Positions 1 through 13,046 of a stretch of DNA of 64,000 nucleotides are shown here, piece by piece. The notes beneath the pieces are model-generated. The model had not been told where the DNA came from, made no database searches, and worked only from the letters and a program-made list of their open reading frames with translations. Made by a program: the position numbers and the translations under genes. The first letter of the stretch is position 1. Each line of letters begins with the position of its first letter. The DNA comes from Lycocorax pyrrhopterus obiensis. Lineage: Eukaryota > Chordata > Aves > Passeriformes > Paradisaeidae. The stretch spans positions 16,389,255 to 16,453,254 of the forward strand of contig JACSVZ010000012.1 of the NCBI GenBank assembly GCA_014706295.1, written 5' to 3'.

Positions 1-1987
1 CTTAATGATGTTTTTTAAAAGCTGTGTGTTTTCCCCTTTTAACATTTCTTTCTTTAGTATATCAGTGCTGTTTAGGGTTTCAGTGATGTCTCTTACTACA
101 GCAGTGTCAGGTTTGGATCAGGGCTTTGCACTACTAGTGACTGTAATGCCTGTGGCTGAAGGTTTGGTCTATGCCCCAAAGCATTAATGATGTACAGCAG
201 TGAGGAAGAAGGGAGATATTCTGATCTGCCTGGACATGTCTGTTCCACTGTTCTTGCTTTAAGGAGATGTATCTCAGTTTTGATAGAAAATTGAGCTCAA
301 TTCTGACCTGCCTGTTTCTGCATTCTCTCCTCAGCTTTGTGCCTGGCATTTGAGTTCAGTGCCACCAGGGTGACTGGATTGGGAGTACTGTATCTCTTTG
401 CTGACTGCCCACCTAAATGTAGGGCAGCAGTGCCAGGCCCAGGCTTGTAGGCAGCAAACTGCTTACAGGAATATCCAGCACAACTGTGGCCTCAGGAATG
501 AATTAAAGACAAGGCAAAAGGGAATGGGAAATACCACAGTGCTTCTAGAGCAAAATTTGCTTCATAGCATCAGTCTTGGAAAACTGAAAGCTGAGGATCA
601 GCTTCCAAAGAGAATAAGGGGATACAGGTGTCGCTTTGTTGAGACAGACATAACGTCCATCCTCCTTGTACACACCTAATGTTCCATAACGAGAACATCT
701 TGTCCTTGTGTCCAGAACATCTTCTTTCATTGATTATCTTCTTGGCTTTCACTGTGGGTTTCACTGTGGCTGCAAAATCTCACAGGTAAATTCTGACTGT
801 CTTTGGGTCTGACTGAGGCTTTCAGACCAGCTGTCAGCCTCGTCATACAGGAACACTGTAACTTGTCTCAGACCATTCACTGTAGCAAAGCAGGGGAAAT
901 GTCTCACTTTTGGGAACAAAGCGAAGAATTTTAGGGTTATTTCTGTGGCAGGGTGAGGCCAAGAATGTTTGCACACAGAGGCAGCAGAAATCTGGGTGTG
1001 ATCTCTGCTCCTTTTAGGCTTGGCACCCTCCTCTGTAAGCGGATCCCCTGAGCAAAGGTTAGGAAATGCAATCCCATTCCAGACAGACCCTTCAGGCCTC
1101 CAGGGGATGCCCCACCTGCCCCCTCACAGGCTGGCCCTGTCCTGGTGGCTGCTTGTCCCTCCTGGCATTTTGGCTGTTACCCTGGACGCTGGGCACTAAT
1201 CAGATGTTTGTCCAACCCCTTCTCCTGAGCTTGATCAGTAGAAATGAATTTATTGGTCCTTGGGCTGCCCATCTCTGAGTAATCAGGGGGCAGAGTCACC
1301 GAGGAACAGCCCGTAAAGAATCTCCAAGGGATCCCTACAGAGTTCAGCTGGAATTACTTCCAGAGTCCCAGTAGCCACTTTTAGGGGGACTCCCTCTCCC
1401 AAGACCAGCAAAGACATAAAGAAGCCAACAAATTGGTCCTACTGATCCTGTGTTTCAGGTGACTTACATTGCCTTGTCTCACTTTGATTTTTTAGATGCT
1501 GAGACTGTGGACTTAGCATCTAATCACTCCTAAAGGATAACACATTATCTTAATTTGGGGAGGGAAATCCTAACTTATCTTTTCTTTGAATTAGAAAGAG
1601 GAAGAACTTACCACTTCAGGAAAGACATCAACTGGAACATTCTAACAGAATGTTAAAGAGTAAGGATCATTTAACCTGCAGCTCCATAACAAAAAAAGAG
1701 GAGAGATGGTGCTATTTTAAGATCATACAGAGCTGTGACAGATGATCTTGTATCTTTCTGCTGCTCACTGATTTTGCTGCTTTCATCTTTAGGACTGTGG
1801 AAGGTTTGTAAGACATGCTGCTTTAGAAAATCCAGCCGTGACATCCCCAGTGGTTTGATTCCTGTCACCAGTCCTGTGCGTGCTGGCAGCTGGGGAGTTC
1901 TGACCACTGGTGCTGTTTGGTCCATTTGGCTTCTTCTTTGTGAGTACATCAACAGGCACGACCTGCTCCTGATATCTCACCTCCAAA
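1..1987. other. No gene recognised (left flank)
   Basis: I see no convincing exon, RNA gene or CR1 copy here. All open frames are short and interrupted, with composition typical of non-coding bird DNA. Confidence 0.5.
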
Positions 1988-2359
1988 ATGGAAGAAGTCT
2001 GGGTTGTGTATCTCTGCCTGATCTTGATTATCATTGTGCTTGTTCTAATGAAACAAAGCCCACATGTGGAAGAGGCCAGGAATGAGGGAGAAAGCAAACT
2101 GTCCCTGCCGTCCTCTTCTTTTTTCCCCAGTAATGTCAGCAAACATCTGGAGTATACCCAGGAAGAGCTGGAGAAGTAGCTGGAGAAGTAGCTGGAGAAG
2201 CTAAACCATGTCTTTGACACAGAAGCCAGAAAAAGGGATGGCCACCATCATCAGAAGTCACCACATCACAGAAGTGCCGATGTTGTGTCAGAAACTAAGA
2301 AACGCTCAGGAAAGGAGGCAGGGCACTCTCAGTATCTGTTAGGCTACACAAAAGTTCAG
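1988..2359 (+). pseudogene. Exon-like segment with transmembrane segment and two in-frame stops
   Basis: An ATG in a good context (A at -3, G at +4) opens a frame of 63 codons. It starts with a short acidic segment and a strongly hydrophobic stretch (residues 5-21) like a signal anchor, followed by a charged region. The frame meets TAG at 2177 and again at 2189. Both lie in a 12-bp tandem repeat (three near-identical units, 2166-2201). After the repeat the same frame continues as a basic, histidine- and lysine-rich sequence to a CAG|GTAGGA donor at 2359/2360, 124 codons in all and phase 0. A chance continuation of that kind is unlikely but possible. I read it as the first exon of an unrecognised single-pass membrane protein, inactivated or allelically variable through repeat expansion. 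It could also be a 63-residue small membrane protein, or not a gene. Confidence 0.27.
2166..2201 (+). repeat. 12-bp minisatellite, three units
   Basis: AGCTGGAGAAGT occurs at 2166 and 2178, and a one-base variant at 2190. Each junction creates an in-frame TAG in the reading frame starting at 1988. Confidence 0.9.
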
Positions 2360-3745
2360 GTAGGAGACTTAGAAAGACTGTCAGGTAGAGCTCCTGGCTA
2401 AGGTGATGAATCCTGGCTGATACAGTGAATCCTGATGAAATGCATAGTCCATGAACCTGGAGGCGGAAGAGGTGGGAGGAAGTCTTGCTCTTTTGAAGGC
2501 AATGCATTCCTATTTTTGCACTGCTTATTTCAACATTACGCAGTCTTCCAGAGAGAGCTCTGTGACTCGCGTGGTGTGTGTTACACATGAAAGATGCAAA
2601 TGTTGGCATTAGCATCTATGCGTGTGTTTATCTATTATGTAAATTACTCCTTCCCTTAGAAATAGGCATCATTTCTTACTTCAAGAAATTATTGTGCAGC
2701 TCTTCAGCTGTTACAAATCTCCCACTTTCCCCTCACACAGCAGTGTTTTGCCCATTTTCCCAGCTAAGGGTCTGGCCCAGTAGGGTACAGGAGCTCTGCA
2801 GAGGTTTATGTAGAGGCCACTGCATGGTATTAAGCCATGGGAAATACTTCTGGAATTTTTCTTCTGTGCACAATAATCATGCACAGTGTACTCTGTAAAC
2901 ATGAAAGGCACTATTGGCAACCTGCAAAATTCTCTTTGCCTTGGCCGAGGCCCTTTTTTTGGGTCTGAAACAATGCAGGTCTTTATATTTTTATCATTAG
3001 CCTCATTGCAATACATCAGATTTTGCCCTTGAGATGACAGTTTTCATGGCAGCTGCGCAAGGCTGTCTCACTTTATGCTGGCAGCTGTTTCTCCCACTTT
3101 CCCCCCCATACAGCAGCTGTTTCTATTCTTCATTCCTGAGACATGAATCCCTTGGTGCCAGTGCCTCACTGTGTCACAGAGCACGTCCTGGGTCCAGGTG
3201 GGAGCTCCAGCATGAAGCCTTCAGCATAGAGGAGACCTTGCTGTCAATAATGGTGCCCTGCCCAACAATCAAGAGACAGATGTGAACGGCCTTTGCAGTG
3301 AGCCAGGACATTGTAACTTCTTAAGTCTTCCAGAGCTGCCTGAGCTATCTGAGGGTTAGTACAGTCAGTTGAAGGCAGAGGGACAGATACACAGAATGTG
3401 TGGCTGTTGTTCAGAGCACATGGGCAGGAAGAGTAATTCAATTTTACTTAGTAATTCAAATTTATTTAGCAGCCAATTTAATTTACTGAAGAAGGTGCTA
3501 TTGTATTAGATCTGCTACAGATCAAAAAATAGCAATGATTTTTCATTATGGAAATGGATCATGTTGCAAAATAACAGTGTTAGTTATTTTTCTGCTATGG
3601 CTAAAGATGTTGCTAGAATACAGATTGGGGAGAAAACGTGCTGTGATCACTATTTTCACACAGTTTAATCTAATGCTAGCTAGCTTCAGGGAACATTCAC
3701 TTGCTTAGAAAAAGGAAGTACTGTTTTCATACACACAATCAGGGT
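2360..3745. other. No gene recognised
   Basis: Non-coding by appearance. It would be intronic if the exon-like segments at 1988 and 5267 belong together. Confidence 0.4.
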
Positions 3746-4178
3746 ACAGTTCAGGTTGGAAGGGCCCACAGTGGCTCATCTGGTCCCACCTCTCTGCTCC
3801 AGCAGGGTCATCCCAGAGCACAGGGCACAGGGCTGTGTCCAGACGGTTCTGGAATACCTCCAGTGAGGGAGACTCCACCTCCTCTCTGGATAACCTGTTC
3901 CAGTGCACAGGAAAGTTCTTCCTCATGTTCAGGTGGAACATCCTGGGCATCAGTTTCTGCCTTTGCCTCTGGTGCCATTGCTGGGCCCCTGGAGCAGAGC
4001 CTGGGCCCTGCTCGGAGCCCTCCCTGCAGACAGGGATACCCAGGGATGAGGGCCCTTCTCAGCTGTGTCTCTTCTTGAGCCTGGACAGCCCCAGCTTCCT
4101 CAGCCTTTCCTTGGCAGGGAGATGCTCCAACCCCTTCCTCCTCTCCACAGCCTCCGGTGGACCTGCTCCAGGAGCTCC
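3746..4178 (-). mobile_element. CR1 LINE fragment
   Basis: Antisense CR1 3' region. The + strand reads GTTGGAAGGGCC near the start, followed by the degenerate reverse-complement CR1 body with its typical phrases on breaking-down cents of CTCCA and CCTTCCT. It is older than most copies here. Confidence 0.8.
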
Positions 4179-5266
4179 AACCGGTGAAATGGGGAACTTC
4201 AGCTTTGCTTGGAATAGTGTTGGTGCCACAACCGTTGGGAGGGTAGATGTGGATTGCTCAGGCAAAGGCCGAGAGTTCAGGTAGTTTTGGGAGCTGTGTT
4301 TGGGTGTTGTTACTTGAGTGAAAGGTATGAGGGAGATACAGCCAAGTCCGAATGTGCAGTCTGGGTATGTCCAAAGGCTTTCGGATCTCTCCCAGGTCAA
4401 GGACGTTGATGCTTTTGTTCAGGGAAGGGAGAATTTCTCTTCCTTCTGAGAATTTTATTTCTCTTTGAGAGTGATGTAGGTTGTTGGGACGGGCCAAGTT
4501 AGGAACTCTGGGAGGTGAAATCATTGTCTAGCAGAGGCAGGATGGGTTTCAGCAAAAGCCAGTCTTCTCATCCAGCCACACCAGGATCTCTACTTCCTGT
4601 TCCTGCCCAGTTCTGCAGCAGCCTGCAGCTCTGCTGGCACTGCTTTGCAGGAAGGAGCAATGCAAAACCAGTGGTGGATGGAGAAAGAGAAAACACCACC
4701 ATGCTGGAGCAAGGACATTCAGGAGTGGTATCTGTGGAAATGCAGACTACTGTAACTAGTATTGGCAAGAGGCAGTACTAGCTGCAGATTTCTCAGAGAA
4801 CATTGGAATTACTCAGTGGACTTTGGCCACAGCTGATCAGCTATCAATTTAGACACCTTCAATTATCCCGTTTTCCACTGGAAGGGGCTGTATCTTGAAA
4901 ATATGGTTAGAAGGAGCAAGGGAATTTTTTGTCATTCATTGCACTCATCTAAGCTTTTGCCTTATTCTAGTAGGGTAGAATCCATATTTTCTTAAGAATT
5001 CCTACTTGTTGCTATACATTATGATCTAAAAATCCTTTCTAGATTTCTCCCCATTTCCCACTTAGTCCCTGTTCTTATGGAAACTGGGCAGTCCACTCAT
5101 TAGAGCCAAAACAGGAGCAAATGAATGGATTCAGAAGTGCGGGAGGGATGAGATGGGTGTCTGTCACACACAGCAGGTGTGATAGAGCAGTAAGCAGGTT
5201 ATTTGGGAAATAAATGTACTCAGAGGGTTTTCTGCTTCATTAAATTTAATCAGAGTTATTTTTCAG
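4179..5266. other. No gene recognised
   Basis: No exon, RNA gene or clear repeat seen. Confidence 0.4.
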
Positions 5267-5362
5267 GTTGCTTCAGAAACAACAAGAAATGAATGGTGGC
5301 AGATGGCAGAGAGGCGTGGGCCTCCCACATGCTGGAAAAATAGATTGCCAGCCAGTCTGCAG
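5267..5362 (+). other. Candidate exon, phase 0 to 0, unrecognised
   Basis: A pyrimidine-rich acceptor (TTATTTTTCAG) is followed by 32 open codons with three tryptophans and several charged residues, ending at CAG|GTCATG. The phase fits the donor at 2359. The donor is weak and I recognise no family, so chance is a real alternative. Confidence 0.15.
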
Positions 5363-5739
5363 GTCATGCTATGGGTGGCAGAGCACACGTGCCCGTTGGA
5401 CAAGGCAAAAGGTCCTTAATGTAGCCATGGATTTAGAAAACCCACAGTGCCAGCTTTGAGCCCCACAGGAGCGGGAGGTCTGTGCAATGCCCCAGCTGAG
5501 GGGAGTCGGGAGTCATTTCCAAAAGGTCTGTGTCCCATCACAGCAAGGATTGGAGTCCAGAAGGAGTGTGCCTGGGGTGTCTGTCATCAGGGGCTGCGAG
5601 ATACCCACTGGGTAAATCAGTGGTGGCTTGCCCAACTCAGATGGGCCTGTAATTGTGTATGCAGAGTTTGACACAGGTCAGCCTCTGCTGGAAGTGCTTC
5701 ATAGTCAGCAATCTCCAGTGCTGTCCTTAACCCAAATAC

Positions 5740-5909
5740 AGAATCACAGAACAGTTTGGGTTGAAAGGGACCTTAAAGCCCATCTTGTTTCAAACCCCTG
5801 CCATGGGCAGGGACACCTTCCACTAAACTAGGTTGCTCTCAGCCCCATCCAACTTGGCCTTGAACACTTCCAGGGATGGAGCAGCCAGAGCTTCTTTAAA
5901 AAGAAATCC
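5740..5909 (-). mobile_element. CR1 LINE 3' fragment
   Basis: Starts with AGAATCACAGAACAGTTTGG, the reverse complement of a CR1 3' terminus, and runs through the GACACCTTCCACTA and CACTTCCAGGGATGG landmarks. Confidence 0.9.
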
Positions 5910-6492
5910 TCATGGTGATGTGTCAGTGTCAGTACAGTTTCATGTGAGCACAGCAGAATGGACAGAGTTGCGGGGAAAAAAAAGATAATTCACCTGCACG
6001 AGGTTGACTTCTGTTGTGTAGTACTGGGCCTTCTCACTTCTCCAGGTCTGACAAGAGTAGCAAACTTTCTGCAGTGCATTCCTGGTGGATTTTGTGTGGT
6101 TTTCTTTATGCCGCAAGAGCCTCTACACCTTCAGTCCATCACGCGATTTAGTCTGCTACTTCAGCCCATCACAGGCCCTGAAAACTACCTGGATGACTAA
6201 GACGGTCATATGATTAAATCTCTGTGGATCTCATGCTGCAGTGATAGACACCTTAAATGACATTATCTGAGGTAACACATTGGGATGTTTCTGTAATCCT
6301 CTCAGGCCCTGCCATCGCGCTGCTTTGGGAGGTCTGTGTTGCAGCTGTTGTGTTGCAAGCAGAGAGGTTTGTAGAGAGAGGATATCTGTCATTACACCTG
6401 TGCAGCTTCCCTGCCTGAAAGGTATCATTTGCTCTCAGGAAAGATCATCTCTCTGCCACATCGGTGTTTCAGGGTGCCTCTGATCTATGTAT

Positions 6493-6745
6493 AGAATGGA
6501 ATATCCTGAGCTGGAAGGGACCCGCAAGGATCATCGAGTTCAGCTCCTGGCCCTGCACAGACACCCCAACAACCCCACCCTGGGCATCCCTGGGAGCGGC
6601 GTCCAAACGCTCCTGGAGCTCTGGCAGCCTCGGGGCCGTGCCCATTCCCTGGGGAGCCTGGGCAGTGCCCAGCACCCTCTGAGGGAAGAACCTTTCCCTG
6701 ATCTCCAGCCTGAGCCTGCCCTGACACAGCTCCAGCCCTGTAGTC
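6493..6745 (-). mobile_element. CR1 LINE 3' fragment (second subfamily)
   Basis: Reverse complement of a CR1 3' end of the subfamily with GAGCTGGAAGGGACCCGCAA and GGATCATCGAGTTCAGCTCC. The same subfamily occurs at about 50.77 kb. Confidence 0.8.
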
Positions 6746-9153
6746 TCTTGTAAAACCACAGAGGGGAATGAGCTGGTGAGATCAGCTAGCCAAGCCCCCC
6801 TGCTCAATGCACAATCAGCTAAAGCATCTTTTTCCAGGGCCACATCCAGTCAGATTTTTAGTGTCTCTGTCTGGATACTGAATGTCCTCTAACACATGAA
6901 AATTTGAGTATTTGTGCAAGAAAAACAAAACACTGTTTCTTGTGAAGTCTCTGCTTCTCTTCAGGTCCTCCATCTCTGTATTGCATCTGGATGTTTCCCA
7001 CTCTCTTAACTCTCTGGCACACACTAACCTCAGAGAAGTAATTTAGGCAGATAACAGGATGTGTATCTGGAAAATGAAGTTTCATGTTTGTGCCTCAACC
7101 CTGACTTTTAATCAGATATATTCCAAGCAGGATGAACTTCTAATTGTCTCTTTTAACATGAGGAGACATTTCTGCCCTCTTTTTCTTGCTGGTGAAAAAG
7201 CCTAGAGCCTTCCAGCAAGATGATGAGAGGCTCAATAGGTATGGAGCCCATCATCAGTAACAAGCATTTATTTACAGGTACAGAATTTCCTTCTCCTCAA
7301 ATCTCTTTCCTACCTCAGCAGCTGGAGACAGTTAAGTAACAGCTATATTTGTAGCCTACAAGATTAGGATTTCTTTTACTTGCAAGACTTAGCTTCCAGC
7401 TGGCTGAACGGTTAATTGTGTCACAGTCTTCATGTGATCCAGAAGCTCTGTAAGGACCCAGCTTGTCCCAGCAGTCTGTAATGTGAGCCAGCACTCAGTG
7501 GTGTGTGTGTGGATCCACCTTATGCATTCAGAGAGAAGGACTGATGCAGACTGGAGAGGAGCAAGAGAAGAATGTGCACTTGATCATTTGTGCTTTGTTA
7601 GGCAGCATGCGGGAGGTTTTTGTGGACTTGCTTTCTGGAGTTGATAAAAGAATATTCAGAGAATAAGTGAGTCAATATTGTCATCCTATACACATTTCCA
7701 TTTTTAGGCTTCTTGAATTGATTTCCCATTTCAGAGTGAATATAAGATTCAGGTTAAGTGAGATAAAAGGAAGGGTGTAAAGTCACAAATTAGTAGAAAT
7801 ATTTAAATGGCAAAGGAGGGATATTTACAGCCCTCTGTGGACCTTTGTTCTCAAAAGGCTCCAAGAGCTCTGCCCCTGGATTTTATTTGTTCAAGGACGT
7901 TGTGCAAATAAGTTTCAACCTCCAAGTTATTCATCAGCTGACTGTGTTGCATATGTTGCCCATTTGGTATCACCGTGGGGCTTTGTGATGAGGCATTTTT
8001 AATCATGTGGCACGTGCTCAAAGAGCTGGGTGAGTCAAAGTGAAGGAAGAGAAAGAGAGCATACATATCTACTCAAGAAGATGGTTGGTTCTTTGGGGAA
8101 AAGAGTGGAAAGAGTTGATGTTATTTTAGGGGAAAATAATAAACAAGAGTTCATTGGAAGAGTCTTGCCAGCTCTTGGTTCCTTTCCTGGCTCTTTGAAT
8201 CAAGCAGTGTTGGTGCACATCCCCTGCAACTGAGCTAGTGCTGAGCTGTCACCTAAAGTTTTGCCACCTGCTTATGGTGCCACCAGTCATGGCACTGCCT
8301 GTTTATTCTTTCCCAGCTGGGGTTAGAAAGGTCATAGCATCTGTGTCATTTCTGCCACATCAAATCTGGGGATCATTTCAGTGCTCCTGTTTTTGACCCT
8401 GGTTGTTAAACAGGACTTTGTTTGTAGTGTGCTTTAGAGACCTCCAAAAAGCTAGTCAAATTAAGAGCAGCAGGAGAAAATGACCATAAACAAGCAAGCG
8501 ACCTCTTCCTGTAAGCAAAATCAGCCTGGTTTCATCCTCACAGCTGGCCATGCCCACCAGTGTGCCCTGCTAGTTCTATGTCAGCACACCAGTTTGTCCT
8601 CCGAGCTCTGCTCCACAGTGACAGAATCCCAGCCATTGGCAAATAGGAATCTGTTCAACTGTGAGGAATTTTTGATCACTGTGTTCTCTGTACTCTGCTC
8701 CAAGTATTACCAGATCTGGAGCTGTATCCCTGCCAACCTCTTACGGTGAGCAGAAGTGACCTCAGGCACATTCACGCTATCTAACTGCAGACATTTAACG
8801 TAGGTGCCCTGGAAGAGAGGTGTGGTTTGGAGCATTGAAGGTAGGAGCAAAAGTAAAATGCCTAGAATGACCTCAATTAATTAACTGTACACCACCTCCC
8901 TTCTGTTAGCTTGCCCCTAGTCTGCACCACTCCAACAAGCCATGGCATTGCCACTGGAACAGTTGGGAGTGCAGGTGTGCAGCTCAGGGGTGACACTCTT
9001 CAACAGTGAGCAGCCTGAAAGTGCTTTTAAGAGATGAGCCTAAACCTTATATTTGTATAACACAAGACAAACATGGGAGGAGAATTCTTGTGTTCAAACT
9101 TAGGCACCTAGAAGTTAGATATCCAAACCCTGAGCTGCCCCTGCGCTGCCTCT
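6746..9153. other. No gene recognised
   Basis: Several splice-like signals occur (for example an acceptor near 7612 followed by about 65 open bases and a GTGAGT), but no frame could be linked to a neighbour with confidence. A short TG-rich stretch lies at about 7500-7510. Confidence 0.4.
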
Positions 9154-9455
9154 CAGGAGGATGTTGAAGAGCTCAAGGAGGTCTCCCCTCAGTCTCCTCC
9201 AGGCTGAACACACCAAGTGCCCTCAGCTGCTCCTCATTCGGCCCCTCCAGACCCTTCCCCATCCTTGTGACCTCCTTTGGACACTCTCCAATGGCTTAAT
9301 GTCTTTTTTATATTGCACACAGGACTGAGGTGAGGCCACCCCAGTGCAGAGCAGAGTGGGACAATCCCCTCCCTGGCCTGCCAGCAGTGCTGGGCCTGGT
9401 GCCCCCAGGACAGTTCTGTCTTGGCTCAGCTGCTGGTGGAGACACCAGCACTGCT
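9154..9455 (-). mobile_element. CR1 LINE internal fragment
   Basis: Reverse complement of the more 5' part of the CR1 3' region (CCTCCAGGCTGAACACACC, then CAGAGCAGAGTGGGACAATC). It adjoins the copy at 9521 in the same orientation. Confidence 0.8.
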
Positions 9456-9520
9456 CAGGTGCACTGTGTTGATCTCTTGGAGTAAGTCTGAGGAAGGATG
9501 GAGCAAATCACCACTTACAC

Positions 9521-9895
9521 TTGGTTGCTCCAAGCCCCATCCAACCTGGGCTTGAACACTTCCAGGGATGGGGCAGCTACAGCTTCTCTGGGCAACCTGT
9601 GCCAGGGCCTCACCATCCTCACAAACAAGAATTTCTTCCTAATACCCAATCTCTATCCACCCTTTTTAGCTTAAAGCCATTCCCCCTTGTCCTGTCACTC
9701 CAGGCCCTTGTCCAAAGTCCCTCTGCAGCTCTCTTGGAGCCCCTTTAAGGCCTTGGAAGAGGCTCTAAAATCTCCCAGGAGCCTTCTCTTCTCCAGGCTG
9801 AACACCCACAGCTCTCCCAGACTGTCTCCAGAGCAGAGGGGTTCCAGCCCTTGGAGCATCTCCCTGGCTCCCTTCCTGGCTGCTCCTGTTCAGCT
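9521..9895 (-). mobile_element. CR1 LINE 3' fragment
   Basis: Reverse-complement CR1 3' region from GGTTGCTCCAAGCCCCATCC through the CTTCTCTTCTCCAGGCTGAA landmark. Confidence 0.9.
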
Positions 9896-10866
9896 TCTCA
9901 CCTCAAGCTGTGGGCATCTCCACTGAATGGTGTTCCCAGGAAACCTGCAGCGCTTGTTTGGAAAAATCTTGGAAAACCTGTCTGTTGTTTAAAACCTGCC
10001 TCTGTCCAAGCAATGCCCTCATGCTGCTGCTGTGTCTGCTCTCTCCAAGGGGCCATTCACGGGGCACCTGGCTCTGAGCAGGAGCCGTGGCTTGGATCCT
10101 GCTCCCAAAGGCAGGGCTGCTGCAGGCTATGGACTGCCTGACACAGGCAGTGTTGAGTTACAGTCAGACCCCCGCAGGAATGCAGGACTGTGCCAGTATG
10201 ACCAGTTCAGATACCCCAGCTGAAAGCAGGAGCCCTTGGCAGTCTTTTAAGCAGAGAGGTCAAGTTAATGTCACAGCACACCTTTGCCAGAAGGAAGGTT
10301 CCTGCAAGTGCAGTCTGGGAGCTAACTGGATATGATTTTCCCATCTGTTCTGTATTTTTCCATTCCTTTGTTTGTTTCCTCTCACCAGTCAGGCCTAACC
10401 TGCTGGAGGAACATCAGGCTTTGGATGCTGGAGGATGAGAGTGAAGCCCAGATGAGCCAGCCTTTCCCTGGGGTGGCTCAGATGGTCTGTTTGGTTGATT
10501 TACCTTGGATGGGTGATGAAGTTCAAATACTCCTCTGGAGGGAAGGCAGTGCTCAACAAAGAGCCCAAAGGGCAGGTCTCCAGCAAGCATTGCCTTCAGA
10601 GAGGTCTGCATGCCGAACAGGAGTTCTCACAGCTCAAGGGTCAGGTCCTGTTCGGCTGCTCGGACTGGCCATTCCAGTAAGAAACACAAATCCTTGCACC
10701 AGCTCACGTACAAGGAAACCTAGTGAGCCCCAGGAGCTCCTGTGAGCTCAAAAAGGGTCATTTCACAGGCATACAAAGAGTGACCCCGAAGGGTACCTGC
10801 TCACAGGAAAGCCTTGTCTGTGACCCAAAATGTGATCAGCTGTTTGCAGCACCAGTGCCAGGGCAT
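9896..10866. other. No gene recognised
   Basis: An open frame of 137 codons (10332-10745) overlaps other open frames and has no recognisable domain. I do not call it. Confidence 0.35.
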
Positions 10867-11430
10867 AGAATCACAGAACCACAGAAGGGTTTGGGTTGGA
10901 AGGGACCTTAAAGCTCATCTCATTCCATGACCCAGTAGGCTCCTGCCACATGGGATGTGGTTGCTCCAAGCCCCATCCAATCTGAACACTTCCAGAGATG
11001 AGGCAACCACAGCTTCTCTGGGCAGCCTGTGCCGGAGCCTCACCAGCCCCACAGGGAGGAATTTCCTCCTAATACCCAATCTAAATCTTTCCCGGCTTAG
11101 TTTAAAAACATTCCCCTTGTCCTATCACTGTTTGGCCATGTAAAAAGTCACTCTGCCTCTCTTTTATATTCCCCTTTTAGGCACTGAAGGGGCTCTAAGT
11201 TCTTCCCGGAGCCTTCTCTTCCCCAGGCTGAACACCCTCAGCTCTCCCAGCCTGGCTCCAGAGCAGAGGGGTTCCAGCCCTTGGAGCATCACCATGGTCT
11301 CCTCTGGACCTGTTTGAACTGGGGCACATCCTTCTTGTGTTGAGGACCCCAGAGCTGAAGGCAGCTCTGCAGGTGGGATCTCACAAGGGCAGAGTAGAGG
11401 GGGAGAATCCCCTCCTCTGGCCTGCAGTCT
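10867..11430 (-). mobile_element. CR1 LINE 3' fragment, about 560 bp
   Basis: One of the longest copies here. It runs from AATCACAGAACCACAGAAGG through GACCTTAAAGCTCATC, the CAGCCTGTGCC block and the GAATCCCCTCCTCTGGCCTG block, all in reverse complement. Confidence 0.92.
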
Positions 11431-11716
11431 GAACTCAGCCCATTCAGTACAATCTGTAGGCTTGGAAAACAATCAAAAACAACTTTAACACTCAATACCA
11501 GCATGACAGCTCAGAAGTCACTCGTGTCCCGTTCCTGGTGTGTAGCTCAGGTGTGTAGCTCTGTGGACAGACTGCAGGGCGCTGCACTGTCAGTGCTACG
11601 TGCAGTCGCTGAGAAGGAGCAAAGCAAACGACAGCCCTCGGACCTGCAAACTGACTCCCACTGCTTGGATCTCACTCCAGCTCAGCTCTCCTCCCTCACT
11701 CATCCTCATTTACCAG

Positions 11717-11764
11717 GTTAGGTACAGGCAGGATGAGTACAGGACATGTGAGACAACATGGAAA
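11717..11764 (+). other. Candidate 48-nt exon, phase 0 to 0
   Basis: A good acceptor (CATTTACCAG), 16 open codons rich in Arg, Tyr and Thr, then GTAGGG. Its phase fits the exon at 13623. It is short and unsupported otherwise. Confidence 0.12.
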
Positions 11765-13046
11765 GTAGGGAGCTTTGGACATGGCTCCAGTAGGGAGCTT
11801 GTGATGGATCAAAATGGGATTTGTGCACTGCATTCAGATTCTTCCTACCAAAGACACGAGATTTTCTGAGCTGGATCCTGTGGTGGGCAGGGAAAGAACA
11901 GCGAGCACCCAAACTGATGCGAGAAAGGGCTCAGCAAGCAGCTGCCAACAGCAGAGGGCACAAAAGGCAGTGCCACCAGGGGTTTGACACGGCACTGGAC
12001 TAGAAGTGATAGTTTTCATCTGAATTAAATTAAGTCAGAGTTTTGTTACTTCCCCCTTATGACCATAAAAAGGGTTCTTTATTATGATTTTTGAAAGGTT
12101 CTTAATTTTTCTCTCTCTAAATTTAATTTTTTTATTAATATTTAAAATTTGGTGCTGCTTCATGGACTCTGTGTTGTGATTTCCTTTGTTATCCCAAATA
12201 ACAAAGCATCAAATACTCCAGCACCTGTGGGATCAATGTAGTCAGTCTTTCCATTGATAAACTCTGAACCCCTAAGGAAATTTGTAGGATCATTTTACCC
12301 ATTTCCTTTCCAAATTCACCTTTTTTCCAGATACACTGTGGCTGCTGTGAGTTGAATTGATTAGAAAATGACATCTGCATTTTGAGGTATTTGCATTCAT
12401 CATTCAGCTGGAATTAGGAAAGCCTCATCAGGCATTAGAGGTCCAAGTGAGAGGGTTCCTGGATCTGTTCTTTTGGTGCAGGAGGGTGAGATCCAGCTCC
12501 TGAAGACTTGGACATGTCTGCAGGCAGCTCTGATGCAGCTGCAGGAGGACAGCATGTGTTTAGCTGGGTTTGAGTGCCAATAAATTGTGTGTTGTTAGCA
12601 TTTACTCCTTTTTTATACAGAAATCTCTAATATTTGCTTATTCTAAACAGATCACTAATCATAACTTTGTTTAAAGGTTTGGGGGCAGCATTGTTCTTCT
12701 CTGTGTGCGTGTCACTCACATTAGCAGTGTTTATCAGAAGAATGAACTGTGCTGTTCCTGCTCTTTTTCCCAAACTCTGGAGCAAACAGTGCCAACTTGT
12801 ACAGGTATCTTTTAAGGGAAGTTATCTATTTTAAGGAAAAAAACACCCTGAGGAGAATGACTTAGCTCTTGAGGTGGTTTCACAGCAGCACAACTGAAGG
12901 CCTTGGGCTGGGTGGGTTGGACACCATGCTGCTGGGTGGGGTGTCTGAAGACAGCCATGATGGTGCTGAGAGCAGGAGGGTGACAGTTCTGTCCCCATGG
13001 TGTTGGTGTTAATCACAGATATGACCAGGAAAGCCCCACTGCTTCA
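11765..13046. other. No gene recognised, AT-rich centre
   Basis: An AT-rich stretch lies at about 12.02-12.16 kb. Nothing else was recognised. Confidence 0.4.

Noticed and set aside
10332..10745. 137-codon open frame on the + strand
   Set aside because: No domain, and overlapping open frames in the same stretch. An acceptor at its start is not followed by a matching donor.
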